DNA from: an uncultured Blautia sp.
GTDB taxonomy: Bacteria; Bacillota; Clostridia; Lachnospirales; Lachnospiraceae
Length of the DNA: 35,727 nt
Direction of reading: 5' to 3'
NCBI GenBank assembly: GCA_900553515.1
Contig: USDN01000025.1
Span: 1-35,727 of the forward strand
Below the pieces are notes generated by a model. It ran no database searches and had not been told where the DNA came from. It worked only from the letters and a program-made list of their open reading frames with translations. The stretch's first letter is position 1; each line of letters opens with the position of its first letter. A program made the position numbers and the translations under genes. Positions 1-7,676 of the stretch are shown in pieces.

Positions 1-93
1 GAATGCCAAAACTGCTTTTTCGTTTACCCCATCATCGATTCTAACCTAAAGAATTATGTATTACCTGAAGAACAGGTTCTTCTGGAACTGTAG
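1..93 (+). CDS. Possible 3' end of an unidentified gene (partial)
   Basis: The first frame is open from the window edge to a TAG at 91-93 and encodes about 30 residues ending in EEQVLLEL. The start lies outside the window. The base composition is as AT-rich as the following orphan genes, so it may be the tail of another member of the same array. A 30-codon open frame can occur by chance, so this is only a candidate. Positions 94-177 hold AT-rich spacer and the AGGAGG ribosome binding site of the next gene. Confidence 0.3.
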   Translation, partial: ECQNCFFVYPIIDSNLKNYVLPEEQVLLEL

Positions 94-177
94 GAAGAAG
101 AGTTAAGGCAATATATTGAATTTCGTTTTGTAGTATAAATATTTTTAACCTGATTCAAAAAATGAGGAGGGAATTAA

Positions 178-729
178 ATGAATGAATATTATGTAGAAAC
201 GATGAAAACTAAAAAAATATACGATGATTTTATATATCATATGTTATCCCATAGTGATTTCTTTTCAGTGGTCTATTACAGACTTAGAAAGGACAGCCCT
301 TTAAATAAGTATTTAAAAGAATATAAAAAAGCTTTGAGGCCATATATATTACATGCGGAAAATGCACATAAGTGGCCGAATATGGAGACGTGGGATAAAC
401 GTTCTGTATATCGACTGGCATTCTACTATGCAGATATGAAATGTTATGATATTCTGACTAGAGTAAACGACATTTTTGAATGGGATTATCCCAGAGCACC
501 CATGGATTTATGTTTTTATAAAGACGGATACTGTTGGTTTGCACTTACTGCACATGAATATGATGCATTTGTGTACACAAATAATGAGAAAGATATTCAA
601 GAACTTCGGGAGTTAGGAGTGACTGTGGAATTTTCGGAAGATAATGCAAGATTATTTCATTATGATTTAGAAAAAGAAATGAATCATTATCGTACAAAAA
701 TCTTAAATAAGAAGAACAGTTCTAAGTAG
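178..729 (+). CDS. Orphan immunity-like protein, copy 1 of a paralogous pair
   Basis: This encodes a 183-residue soluble protein with no signal peptide or membrane segment. The start is set by AGGAGGG shortly upstream of ATG. It is closely similar over its whole length to the protein at 4549-5085, by eye roughly three quarters identical. Conserved blocks include HSDFFSVVY, RKDSPLNKYLK, YKKALRPYILHAEN, DILTRVNDIFEW, YPRAPMDLCFY, GYCWFALTAHE and KEMNHYRTK. The tail, from about residue 130, is where the two copies differ most. I do not recognise a characterised family. Small size, AT-rich DNA, tandem orphans and a diverged duplicate are typical of immunity genes beside contact-dependent or secreted toxins; that role is inferred from context only. 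Confidence 0.85.
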   Translation: MNEYYVETMKTKKIYDDFIYHMLSHSDFFSVVYYRLRKDSPLNKYLKEYKKALRPYILHAENAHKWPNMETWDKRSVYRLAFYYADMKCYDILTRVNDIFEWDYPRAPMDLCFYKDGYCWFALTAHEYDAFVYTNNEKDIQELRELGVTVEFSEDNARLFHYDLEKEMNHYRTKILNKKNSSK

Positions 730-824
730 ATATACTTATAACAGATGGGCGAAAACTTAAATATTACAATTGGATTAATCATGAGACTGGCATTATCTGC
801 CTATTCGGGAGGGAGAATGTTAAT

Positions 825-1292
825 ATGACGGTAGATATTGATACATTATATGAAATGTTGGATGAGGAACAACCGATAGAGATTCAGGAAGCAGCTCTTA
901 GAGAAGCGAGAAAGATAAAATCCTTATCTGTATTGATGCAGCCTGTAGAATATAAATGGTCGTGGGAAAATTGTGCAAAAGTAATATGTGAAAAAACTGA
1001 TGAAGAATTAAATAATTACACATATGAGATGCTTGAGTGGCTGCAGGATCTTAATTGGCCGGGAGCATTTTTGATCATGGAGAGACTGGAAAAAATGGAT
1101 CCTCAGTTGTTGGTGCATACTTTTATTTATAAGGTAAAGCAGGCACTTCTGTTAAAAGACACTGAATGGTTGGGAAGGATGTCATATCTTCTGAAAAATA
1201 AAAAGTTTTATGATGCACTTTCAGAAGACAAAAAATATCAGAAAATAATGAGAAGATATTATGAATCTTACTGGGGAGAATTAAAATACTAA
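825..1292 (+). CDS. DUF5071-like small protein, probable immunity protein
   Basis: This encodes 155 residues, acidic and mostly alpha-helical in appearance, with no membrane segment. The centre reads EWLQDLNWPGAFLIMERL, which resembles the signature stretch of DUF5071-type proteins (recognised from memory, not searched). The ATG follows GGGAGGGAG with good spacing. It sits 95 bases after the first gene in the same direction. Proteins of this type are often found beside toxin genes as immunity proteins, and nothing in the sequence suggests an enzyme. An alternative is a helical-repeat adaptor of unknown role. Confidence 0.8.
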   Translation: MTVDIDTLYEMLDEEQPIEIQEAALREARKIKSLSVLMQPVEYKWSWENCAKVICEKTDEELNNYTYEMLEWLQDLNWPGAFLIMERLEKMDPQLLVHTFIYKVKQALLLKDTEWLGRMSYLLKNKKFYDALSEDKKYQKIMRRYYESYWGELKY

Positions 1293-1350
1293 GTATTTTG
1301 ATTGCAAATAGTAATGTCTGAACATTAGTTTTCAAGGGAGGAGGAAACCT

Positions 1351-2484
1351 GTGAAAAGAAAACCGGATCATAGATATGATGAGACTGGTAAGGTATTTTT
1401 TGGAGTACTTATTTATTTGTTTGTTTTCGTATATGGTATGAGGGATATATATAGAAGAAGTACAATCGAAACGATAAGCTATATTATCTGTATGGGATCC
1501 GGATGGTGTCTGATTCCATGCGCTAATTTTTTGCAGTATCGTTCTTACTATAAATGGATAGATTGTCTGGATGAATGGAATCCTTTATATGGCCGGGGAT
1601 ATTTTCGGAAACAGGCAGGGAAATCCTGTGTTTGGGCGGATTTAAAAGGGCTGTTCTGCTGTCAGAAAGCGATACTCATATGTTGGATTCTTTTCTTGTT
1701 GTATGAAATCGTTTTTCGAAATTATTTGACATCTTTTTATTCAGAATATATTTTTTATGGTTTTGAAATTGTTTTAGGTCTTTTTTTTCTTATCTGGTTA
1801 GGTTGTCGTGGGTATTATATATGGCGGTATTGTGCCGACTTTCGGTATACACAGAATTCGAAGGGAATCTGGCAGCCGTTTTCCAATATGGCGAGAATTC
1901 CCGGGTGTGGGTGTTATCGTCCCTTTGATTGTTGGTATCATGTTTCGGAAGAAAAAATCCAAAATAGAATAAAAGCGAGTTCAGATAAAGAGGGGTATCA
2001 GCTTCTTTACTCATTTGAGACAAAAGACAACAAAGAATCAGGAGATATTTATTTACGTTTGCAGAACAAAGAATTACAGTTTGTTTTTTATGTTCGAATG
2101 AAGGAGTATTCATTGGAAAACATAAAGAAACTGAACAATATTTTTTCTGAGTTCTGGATGGAAAATATTGAAGAAAAATATAATACAGAATCAGCCTCTA
2201 TAAATATTTTATTTCAAATTGATGAACCTGACAGAGAGTTAAATAGAAGGCTCTTTGGGGTGTTCTCTGTAGCTCAAAAAAAGGGAAGAAACCGTCTGGT
2301 ATCGGTTCTTACATATTCGGGAAAGCCTGTGTTACGAATCTTGGACAGCTATGGAATCTGGCGTGGTAAGAAAAAGTATCGTGAAATACGGAAAGATTTT
2401 TTGAAGTTAATGGGGTTGAGAGAGCAGGATAATCATAGAAGTTATTGGGGAGATGAGGATGACAAATATTATCATGAAAATTAA
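1351..2484 (+). CDS. Orphan membrane protein with four predicted TM segments and a cytosolic C-terminal domain
   Basis: This encodes 377 residues starting at GTG, chosen because GGGAGGAGG lies just upstream. Hydrophobic stretches occur near residues 14-30, 40-56, 108-125 and 134-153. The remaining 220 residues or so are soluble, with many aromatic residues and a cluster of Cys around residue 190 (PGCGCYRPFDCWY). The C-terminal part has mixed charged beta/alpha character. I do not recognise the family. It lies between two small soluble orphans on the same strand and may be a membrane-anchored immunity protein or unrelated cargo. Base composition matches the AT-rich island rather than the operons downstream. 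Confidence 0.8.
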   Translation: MKRKPDHRYDETGKVFFGVLIYLFVFVYGMRDIYRRSTIETISYIICMGSGWCLIPCANFLQYRSYYKWIDCLDEWNPLYGRGYFRKQAGKSCVWADLKGLFCCQKAILICWILFLLYEIVFRNYLTSFYSEYIFYGFEIVLGLFFLIWLGCRGYYIWRYCADFRYTQNSKGIWQPFSNMARIPGCGCYRPFDCWYHVSEEKIQNRIKASSDKEGYQLLYSFETKDNKESGDIYLRLQNKELQFVFYVRMKEYSLENIKKLNNIFSEFWMENIEEKYNTESASINILFQIDEPDRELNRRLFGVFSVAQKKGRNRLVSVLTYSGKPVLRILDSYGIWRGKKKYREIRKDFLKLMGLREQDNHRSYWGDEDDKYYHEN

Positions 2485-2516
2485 CGGAGGTTCAGCAGCT
2501 GTGCCAGGAGGATTGT

Positions 2517-2966
2517 ATGTGGTATGAAATTTCTTCTGTGAAAGAAGTAAATGATTTTATGGAAAAAATTAATTTTTTTCATGACAGTTGTATTAAAGAG
2601 TTGAAATATTCAAGTGGGGCATATGTAAATGATAAATATGAAATGTATCCGGTAAACGATAGGCGGATATTGAATGTAGTATTTCAATGTCAAAGAGAAG
2701 GAAATGGTATGTTTGAAATGGAATTCCAAGGCTTAAGATATCTAAAACTATTACCTTTGGATGAAATGTATACATGTGAAATACTTGACGCTACTATGTT
2801 TATACAAAAGGGGTTGATTTATTGGTGTGATTGCGGTGGATTATCAGAAGAGGATCTAAATGATTATACGGGAACAGTAATTTGTGCCAGTAAATTAAGA
2901 TGGAGACCAATTTTTAACCATATGGGAAATCAAGAGTTCTATATAGGAGAAGGAGAAAATCTCTGA
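2517..2966 (+). CDS. Small orphan protein, probable immunity-type
   Basis: This encodes 149 residues. AGGAGG precedes the ATG by a short spacer. The N-terminal part contains the block FFHDSCIKELKYSSG, a pattern I associate with uncharacterised small Firmicutes proteins found as orphans near toxin loci. A beta-rich middle follows (VVFQCQREG, MEFQGLRYLKLLPLD), and then CDCGGLSEEDLNDYTG and a short C-terminal strand. There is no signal peptide or TM segment. Neighbours are other orphans on the same strand. The function is unknown; the immunity role is inferred from context. Confidence 0.78.
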   Translation: MWYEISSVKEVNDFMEKINFFHDSCIKELKYSSGAYVNDKYEMYPVNDRRILNVVFQCQREGNGMFEMEFQGLRYLKLLPLDEMYTCEILDATMFIQKGLIYWCDCGGLSEEDLNDYTGTVICASKLRWRPIFNHMGNQEFYIGEGENL

Positions 2967-3374
2967 TAACAATACTTGTATATCCAGAAAAGCCTGCTTT
3001 CATCATTTTAGATTGTGATGGAAGAAGGGAAAGAGTTTTTATTGTCTTCCGATCGGAGTTGTGCTGGTATAACGAAAAATGACAGGAAGATATAAGAGAA
3101 CATGATACATTTAATCTGTGTAGAGAAGGATTCCAGGGTGCTTAGAAACCTGATTTCCAGTGAACCGCAGAAGCAGAAAAACTGTTTTTTACTGCAGGCA
3201 GGCTTGGTATTTAAGGAGCAAAAGCTATATCTAAATAAAACTGTACAAGGCAAAATATATGGAAAAATGAAACAAGATTTGTTTGGAATAGTTGGCTGCG
3301 GATTGGAGCACAGGTAAATCTTATATGTAAAATCAGAAAAGATATCATCTGCCTAAAGAAAGAGGGGGGAGTGA
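2967..3374 (+). pseudogene. Non-coding stretch with decayed gene fragments
   Basis: This gap of about 400 bases has no convincing gene. A start-less frame at 2972-3079 reads ILVYPEKPAFIILDCDG and so on to a TGA, directly followed in the same frame by another short open piece ending at TAG. A 71-codon frame at 3102-3317 has no ribosome binding site and an improbable composition. The fragments look like remnants of one or more genes of the same array, broken by stops and frameshifts. The last bases (about 3361-3371) carry the G-rich ribosome binding site of the next gene. Confidence 0.4.
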
Positions 3375-4109
3375 ATGAAGAAAATAAGTGAAAATAAGTT
3401 TTGGCAGGAGATTATTAGTGAATTTTATCAACAGTGTCAAATTAGTCAGGAATCCTGTAACTGCCTGAACGCTTTTCTTGAGTGCCCTGAGATTATAGAA
3501 ATGCTGGATGGCTGTGAACTGAATCAGGAAGAATGTAAGCAATATAGAGCTGCGATTTTAGATGTGCTGAATACAAAGAGATCCGATCTTACAAAAAGAG
3601 AAGATTCAATCCTACAGAAATTTTCTGACCAGAATAAAAAAGCAGAAGAGTATTTACTTGATGAAAAACCGTTCATAGATGAACGCATGAAAGAAAGCGT
3701 CCAATTTCTGCTTTTTCAAGGGATTTGCAAAAGCAGAGGAGAAGAGTTATCATCAATTTTAAGTTCAAAAGTAAGATACAGGAAATATAGTAAATATAAA
3801 GGGTTTAGTATGGGACTATACGAAGCAAGCCCGGTATTTGATCTTACAGTGGGAAATGCGGAAAGAGGGAGTTTTTATAAGAGAGAACCAAAAGACAAAT
3901 ATGGAAAGCTGGAATACTTATTTAGAGAAGACGGCAGATTAGTATCTACTATTTATTATATAAGTGAAAACAATCAGGAGATCTGTTATGTTTTATATTC
4001 TGGGAGTTATATATATTATATGATTTATGATCAGTTTTTTGGAAAAAAAACATTGTACAGTGTAAAGATCTTAAAAAACATTCATAACAAATTAGAATAT
4101 TTGAAATGA
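3375..4109 (+). CDS. Orphan hypothetical protein of the array
   Basis: This encodes 244 residues, with the ATG preceded by a strong purine-rich site (AGGGGGGAG). The N-terminal 100 residues are helical and charged (QISQESCNCLNAFLECPEIIEMLDGCELNQ). The C-terminal half looks beta-rich and aromatic, with repeated short strands (FSMGLYEASPVFDLTVGN, GKLEYLFREDGRLVSTIYYIS, YVLYSGSYIYYMIYDQFFG). No family is recognised. It ends at a TGA (4107-4109) beyond which the same frame stays open to 4475, so the protein may be the N-terminal part of an interrupted longer gene. It lies in the AT-rich island and is probably accessory. Confidence 0.72.
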   Translation: MKKISENKFWQEIISEFYQQCQISQESCNCLNAFLECPEIIEMLDGCELNQEECKQYRAAILDVLNTKRSDLTKREDSILQKFSDQNKKAEEYLLDEKPFIDERMKESVQFLLFQGICKSRGEELSSILSSKVRYRKYSKYKGFSMGLYEASPVFDLTVGNAERGSFYKREPKDKYGKLEYLFREDGRLVSTIYYISENNQEICYVLYSGSYIYYMIYDQFFGKKTLYSVKILKNIHNKLEYLK

Positions 4110-4475
4110 TGTGTATATGAGGGACTAGCAGGAATACACAGAGTAGGTAAGGAAACTTATTTGTATCATAGCAACAAAATAGGAAAATGGTGGTCTGAAG
4201 AATTTTGGTTTCCGATATATAATGAAAATACAACTTTAGACGGGGCACTGATAAGAGAACTTTATACAGTAATATATGATAAAGAAGGGGATATGTCAGG
4301 ATATAAAGTAAATTCATATATTGGAAGCAGATTGGCAAAAGATGTATTACAGAAAAAATTTGCACATATATCCGGTTATAATGAGTTTTATTTGTCAGAA
4401 AAAGATAGATTGGATACAGGAAAGGATTCCTTAAGATGGAAATATCCCCCAATTATTTTTTATGTCCGGATATAA
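4110..4475 (+). pseudogene. Orphan C-terminal fragment in frame with the preceding gene
   Basis: The frame of the 3375 gene continues open after its TGA for about 121 codons to TAA at 4473-4475. The only usable start is a TTG at 4161 with a weak AAGGAA site, which would give 104 residues. The reading before that TTG (CVYEGLAGIHRVGKETYLYHS) runs smoothly into KIGKWWSEEFWFPIYNENT. This suggests the coding region once extended further upstream. It may be the 3' part of a gene split by a nonsense mutation, or a start-less remnant of another array member. The function is unknown. Confidence 0.5.
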
Positions 4476-4548
4476 AAAAGTAATGTTCAAGAAGGTACAC
4501 CGACTCTGTCATTAATTGCAGAACAAATCTGGTTTTGGGGAGAAATAA

Positions 4549-5085
4549 ATGAAAGAATATTTTGTAGATGAAATAAAGAATAAAAAAGTATATGATAATT
4601 TCATACAATATATGCTGGAACATAGTGACTTCTTTTCAGTGGTTTATTTCAGAAATCGAAAGGACAGTCCTTTGAATAAATATTTAAAGAATTATAAAAA
4701 AGCTTTGCGTCCATATATATTACATGCGGAAAACACACGAAAATGGCCAAATACGGAAACCTGGGATGGAAGATCCGTATATAGAATAGCATTTTATTAT
4801 GCGGATATGGAATGTTATGATATTTTGACCAGAGTAAATGATATCTTTGAATGGCATTATCCCAGAGCGCCTATGGATCTGTGTTTTTATAAAAATGGAT
4901 ATTGTTGGTTTGCTCTTACTGCCCATGAAGAAATGGCATATTTGTATACAGATAACGATAGAGATGCAGAAGCTCTGAGGAACCTTGGTCTGGAAGTTAC
5001 ATATACAGAAGATAATGCACAGGTATTTTATTATGATCTTACGAAAGAAATGAATCATTATCGAACTAAAAGGCCAAACCAATAG
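4549..5085 (+). CDS. Orphan immunity-like protein, copy 2 of the paralogous pair
   Basis: This encodes 178 residues and is the close paralogue of the protein at 178-729, alignable from the first to the last residue block (EYFVDEIKNKKVYDNFI against EYYVETMKTKKIYDDFI). GGGGAG lies about seven bases before ATG. Differences cluster after the shared GYCWFALTAHE, while KEMNHYRTK near the C-terminus is conserved. This pattern, with a stable scaffold and a diverged patch, is what one expects of immunity proteins adapting to toxin variants, though other explanations fit. It is the last gene of the island, ending just before a bidirectional terminator. Confidence 0.85.
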   Translation: MKEYFVDEIKNKKVYDNFIQYMLEHSDFFSVVYFRNRKDSPLNKYLKNYKKALRPYILHAENTRKWPNTETWDGRSVYRIAFYYADMECYDILTRVNDIFEWHYPRAPMDLCFYKNGYCWFALTAHEEMAYLYTDNDRDAEALRNLGLEVTYTEDNAQVFYYDLTKEMNHYRTKRPNQ

Positions 5086-5094
5086 AAAAAAATG

Positions 5095-5137
5095 AGGAAG
5101 AAGAGTCCGTCTGAGAGACGGAATCCTCTTCCTTTTT
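5095..5137. terminator. Bidirectional intrinsic terminator
   Basis: A long stem (AGGAAGAAGAGTCCGTCT with AGACGGAATCCTCTTCCT, one mismatch, loop GAG) is followed by TTTTT on the + strand and preceded by an A-run that serves the - strand. It separates the convergent 4549-5085 gene and MATE gene. Confidence 0.85.
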
Positions 5138-5139
5138 GG

Positions 5140-6471
5140 TTATTGTTCCCACACAGTTTTTTTACTGATGATTCCTGAAGCCACAGCAGTTACTGCTTCT
5201 GCAATCCAGAAGGCGTGCCATACGCCTACTGCCCCAAAGATACGGCTGAGAACAAAGGCTGCCGGAATGATGACAAGCACATAGCGGAAAAGAGAGACTG
5301 CCAGTGAAGGGGCTCCTTTGCCAAGTCCTTCCAGAGCGCCGCAGGCTGTGACAGATACGGAAGAAACCAGGAAGCCTGCGCTGATGATACGGAGAGCTGT
5401 TTTTCCTGCGAGAATGGTTTCTGCATTGGACGTAAACATCCCCATAAGCTGTCCTGGAACTGCAAGACAGATCACGGTTCCCAGAAGCATGATCATACTG
5501 GTCATGGCAAGGGTGACAAGATAGACTTTTTTCACACGTTTGTGTTCTCCCGCACCGTAATTATAGCCGATCACCGGCCGCATACCCTGAACGATCCCGC
5601 TGGCAGGAAGGTAAAGGAAGGTCTGCAGTTTGTAATAGATTCCCAGAACCACCACATAACTCTGAGAGTAAACAGCCAGAATACTGTTCAAAACAGAGAT
5701 CAGCAGAGAAGGAAGGGCAAGGCTCAGGATTGCCGGAACTCCTATGGAATAAAGTTTTTTGTCTATGGAGGCAGCCGGCTTCAGGCATGTCCGTCTTAGA
5801 CGTACCTGAAGCGGCATTGCTTTGTATATGATAAGATAGATCACCAGATTCAGTACCTGTCCCAGGCCGGTTGCCAGGGCCGCGCCTTCCATTCCCATGG
5901 CAGGAAAAGGTCCCAGACCAAAGATCAGCACAGGATCCAGGATGATATTGGCAAGGCAGCCGCACATCATCCCCATCATGGAGGATTTCATTCTTCCGAC
6001 TGCCTGAAAAAGCTTTTCAAAGGCAAGGTTCAGACCTACTACAACGGAAAAACAGAAAACAATTCCGGAGTAGCGGATTCCCAGATCGATCACCTCAGGA
6101 TCAGATGTGAACAGCCCAAGGAAGAAGGGCATAATGGCAATACTGAGAATCATCATTACCAGTCCATGTATAACGGACAGAACGGTGCCATGAGTGGCGG
6201 CGATATCTGCGTGATCCCGTCGTCCCGCACCCAGATACAGGGAGATCTGAGAACTGATTCCCACACCGAAGCCAATGGCAATAGCGTTGACAAAGTTCTG
6301 GACAGGGTAGACCAGGGAAAGGGCGGTCATGGCGTTTTCACTGATCTTTGCCACGAAAAAGCTGTCCACAATATTATAGAGAGAGTTTACCAGCATGGAG
6401 ATTACCATGGGAAGGGACATGGATACGATCAGTGGAAAAACAGGTTTTTCTTTCATAAAAGTTTCGTTCAT
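5140..6471 (-). CDS. MATE-family multidrug/cation exporter
   Basis: This encodes 443 residues of an integral membrane antiporter of the MATE family (12 helices expected), which exports drugs or metabolites in exchange for Na+ or H+. The N-terminus contains PLIVSMSLPMVISMLVNSLYN followed by VDSFFVAKISENAMTALSLVYPV, the typical first MATE repeat. The second repeat includes GIVQGMRPVIGYNYGAGEHKRV, the classic region around TM7-8. The ATG at 6471 is chosen because GGAGG lies seven bases upstream; a longer frame to 6558 would run through the leader hairpin and lacks a site. It is convergent with the orphan array and divergent from the AEC carrier. A promoter and a terminator-like hairpin precede it, suggesting attenuation. 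The substrate cannot be deduced. Confidence 0.93.
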   Translation of the reverse strand: MNETFMKEKPVFPLIVSMSLPMVISMLVNSLYNIVDSFFVAKISENAMTALSLVYPVQNFVNAIAIGFGVGISSQISLYLGAGRRDHADIAATHGTVLSVIHGLVMMILSIAIMPFFLGLFTSDPEVIDLGIRYSGIVFCFSVVVGLNLAFEKLFQAVGRMKSSMMGMMCGCLANIILDPVLIFGLGPFPAMGMEGAALATGLGQVLNLVIYLIIYKAMPLQVRLRRTCLKPAASIDKKLYSIGVPAILSLALPSLLISVLNSILAVYSQSYVVVLGIYYKLQTFLYLPASGIVQGMRPVIGYNYGAGEHKRVKKVYLVTLAMTSMIMLLGTVICLAVPGQLMGMFTSNAETILAGKTALRIISAGFLVSSVSVTACGALEGLGKGAPSLAVSLFRYVLVIIPAAFVLSRIFGAVGVWHAFWIAEAVTAVASGIISKKTVWEQ

Positions 6472-6485
6472 TTTTTTCCTCCGGA

Positions 6486-6528
6486 CAAAAAAATAAGCCG
6501 CACAACTACCGAAAGGTAATTGTGTGGC
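6486..6528 (-). terminator. Leader hairpin with T-run upstream of the MATE gene (putative attenuator)
   Basis: Read on the - strand, GCCACACAATTACC pairs with GGTAGTTGTGCGGC around a TTTC loop and is followed by TTATTTTTTT, an intrinsic terminator. It lies between the promoter and the MATE start. Upstream leader segments can compete with it: GTGTGG around 6556 is complementary to the CCACAC of the hairpin, and GGTAA around 6541 to its TTACC. This gives a possible antiterminator. The signal is unknown. Confidence 0.65.
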
Positions 6529-6577
6529 GAAAAGTGGCGTTACCAAAAAAGTCCACACCTTGTTTTGGACAGGTCAT

Positions 6578-6607
6578 ATTTTAGCACAGTCAGAAGAGAA
6601 ACGTCAA
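6578..6607 (-). promoter_or_regulatory. Promoter of the MATE gene
   Basis: On the - strand TTGACG (6607-6602) and TAAAAT (6583-6578) are 18 bases apart, with an extended -10 TG. It fires toward the leader hairpin and the MATE gene. Confidence 0.6.
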
Positions 6608-6642
6608 GAGTCTGCATTCCTTTTTGTCTGTCTTCTTTTTTA

Positions 6643-6671
6643 TTGCACATATTTTTTTGTTGTGCTAAACT
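6643..6671 (+). promoter_or_regulatory. Promoter of the AEC carrier gene
   Basis: TTGCAC and TAAACT are spaced 17 bases apart, with TGTGC giving an extended -10. The start codon at 6709 follows after a short leader. It is back to back with the MATE promoter. Confidence 0.55.
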
Positions 6672-6708
6672 GGTTCTATTTAAAAGGGAACAGGAAAAGA
6701 GGAATATT

Positions 6709-7611
6709 ATGGAAAAAATACTGACGCTGCAGGTGACGATTTTTCTTCTGGTGGCAGCCGGATTTGCAGTAAAGCGTCTGGGGATGATCGGACCACAGGG
6801 ACAGAAGAACATGAATGATCTGGTAATTTATGTGATCCTGCCATGTAATATCCTCCATGCATTTATGAGCAGTCCGGTAGAGGGAAGACTCGGTTATTAT
6901 CTGGAGGTCCTCCTGATCTCCATAGGGATTCAGGTATTCTGTGTATTATATGGAAGGATTGCTTTTCGGGAGGAGCCGGAGGGAAGGAATAAATGTCTGA
7001 GATACGGAACGATCTGCTCGAATGCGGGATTTCTGGGTAATCCCATTGCAGAGGGAATATACGGCGCAGAGGGACTGGTGCTTGCCAGTATTTATCTGAT
7101 TCCTCAGAGAATCATGATGTGGACTTCGGGGCTGGCGGTTTTTTCCGGGACAACAGACAGAAAAGCTGCCATAAAGAAAGTTCTTACTCATCCCTGTATT
7201 ATTATGAGCGGCTTGGGACTTTTGCTGATGCTTACAGGGTGGAAGCTTCCGGCAGGGCTTACAGGAGCTGTGGATGCTTTGGGAAGCTGTAATACTGCCA
7301 TGTCTATGATGGTGGTGGGGATGATTCTGGCAGACATCGATCTGAAAGATTTCTGGGATACGACGGTGGCTAAATTTACCTTTCATCGTCTGATCGTAAT
7401 CCCTGGTGTGGTGTATGTGATCTGCCGTTTCCTTCCTCTGGATCGGAACGCATTTGGAATCTGTGTGCTTCTGGCAGCAATGCCGGCAGGGGCGACAACC
7501 AGTATTCTTGCGGAAAAATATGGGGTGGATTCTCCTTTTGCCACAAAAATGGTGATCTTTTCCACCTTATTGTCTCTTCCGACAATCTGCATGTGGAGTA
7601 TGCTGTTATAA
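6709..7611 (+). CDS. AEC-family (auxin efflux carrier-like) transporter
   Basis: This encodes a 300-residue membrane protein of the AEC/bile-acid-arsenite-riboflavin type fold, probably ten helices, exporting or exchanging small carboxylates. The N-terminal segment (VTIFLLVAAGFAVKRLGMIG, then LVIYVILPCNILHAF) is diagnostic. The middle has ICSNAGFLGNPIAEGIYG, matching the family's conserved N-x-G-F-x-G-x-P motif. The C-terminal part has LLAAMPAGATTSILAEKYG, a typical AEC crossover region. The ATG at 6709 follows AGAGGA; the upstream in-frame extension runs through the promoter and is discarded. It is followed on the same strand by the PlsY-like gene after 65 bases. The substrate is unknown. 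Confidence 0.9.
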   Translation: MEKILTLQVTIFLLVAAGFAVKRLGMIGPQGQKNMNDLVIYVILPCNILHAFMSSPVEGRLGYYLEVLLISIGIQVFCVLYGRIAFREEPEGRNKCLRYGTICSNAGFLGNPIAEGIYGAEGLVLASIYLIPQRIMMWTSGLAVFSGTTDRKAAIKKVLTHPCIIMSGLGLLLMLTGWKLPAGLTGAVDALGSCNTAMSMMVVGMILADIDLKDFWDTTVAKFTFHRLIVIPGVVYVICRFLPLDRNAFGICVLLAAMPAGATTSILAEKYGVDSPFATKMVIFSTLLSLPTICMWSMLL

Positions 7612-7676
7612 ATTTATTCTGATGTGGAAAACCTTTTGGGAAATGAACTGTGTTTTCCGCAGGGAGGTGTGAGGAT

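Noticed and set aside
3102..3317. 71-codon open frame as a small gene
   Set aside because: It has no ribosome binding site, sits in a stretch of broken frames and shows no recognisable features.
4107..4109. TGA read as selenocysteine to join the 3375 and 4110 frames
   Set aside because: No SECIS-like hairpin is apparent just after the TGA, and the gene resembles no selenoprotein; nonsense mutation or separate fragments are simpler.
6519..6582. 23-codon leader peptide for the MATE attenuator (MTCPKQGV...)
   Set aside because: Its ATG lies directly against the -10 box, upstream of the expected transcription start, and has no ribosome binding site.
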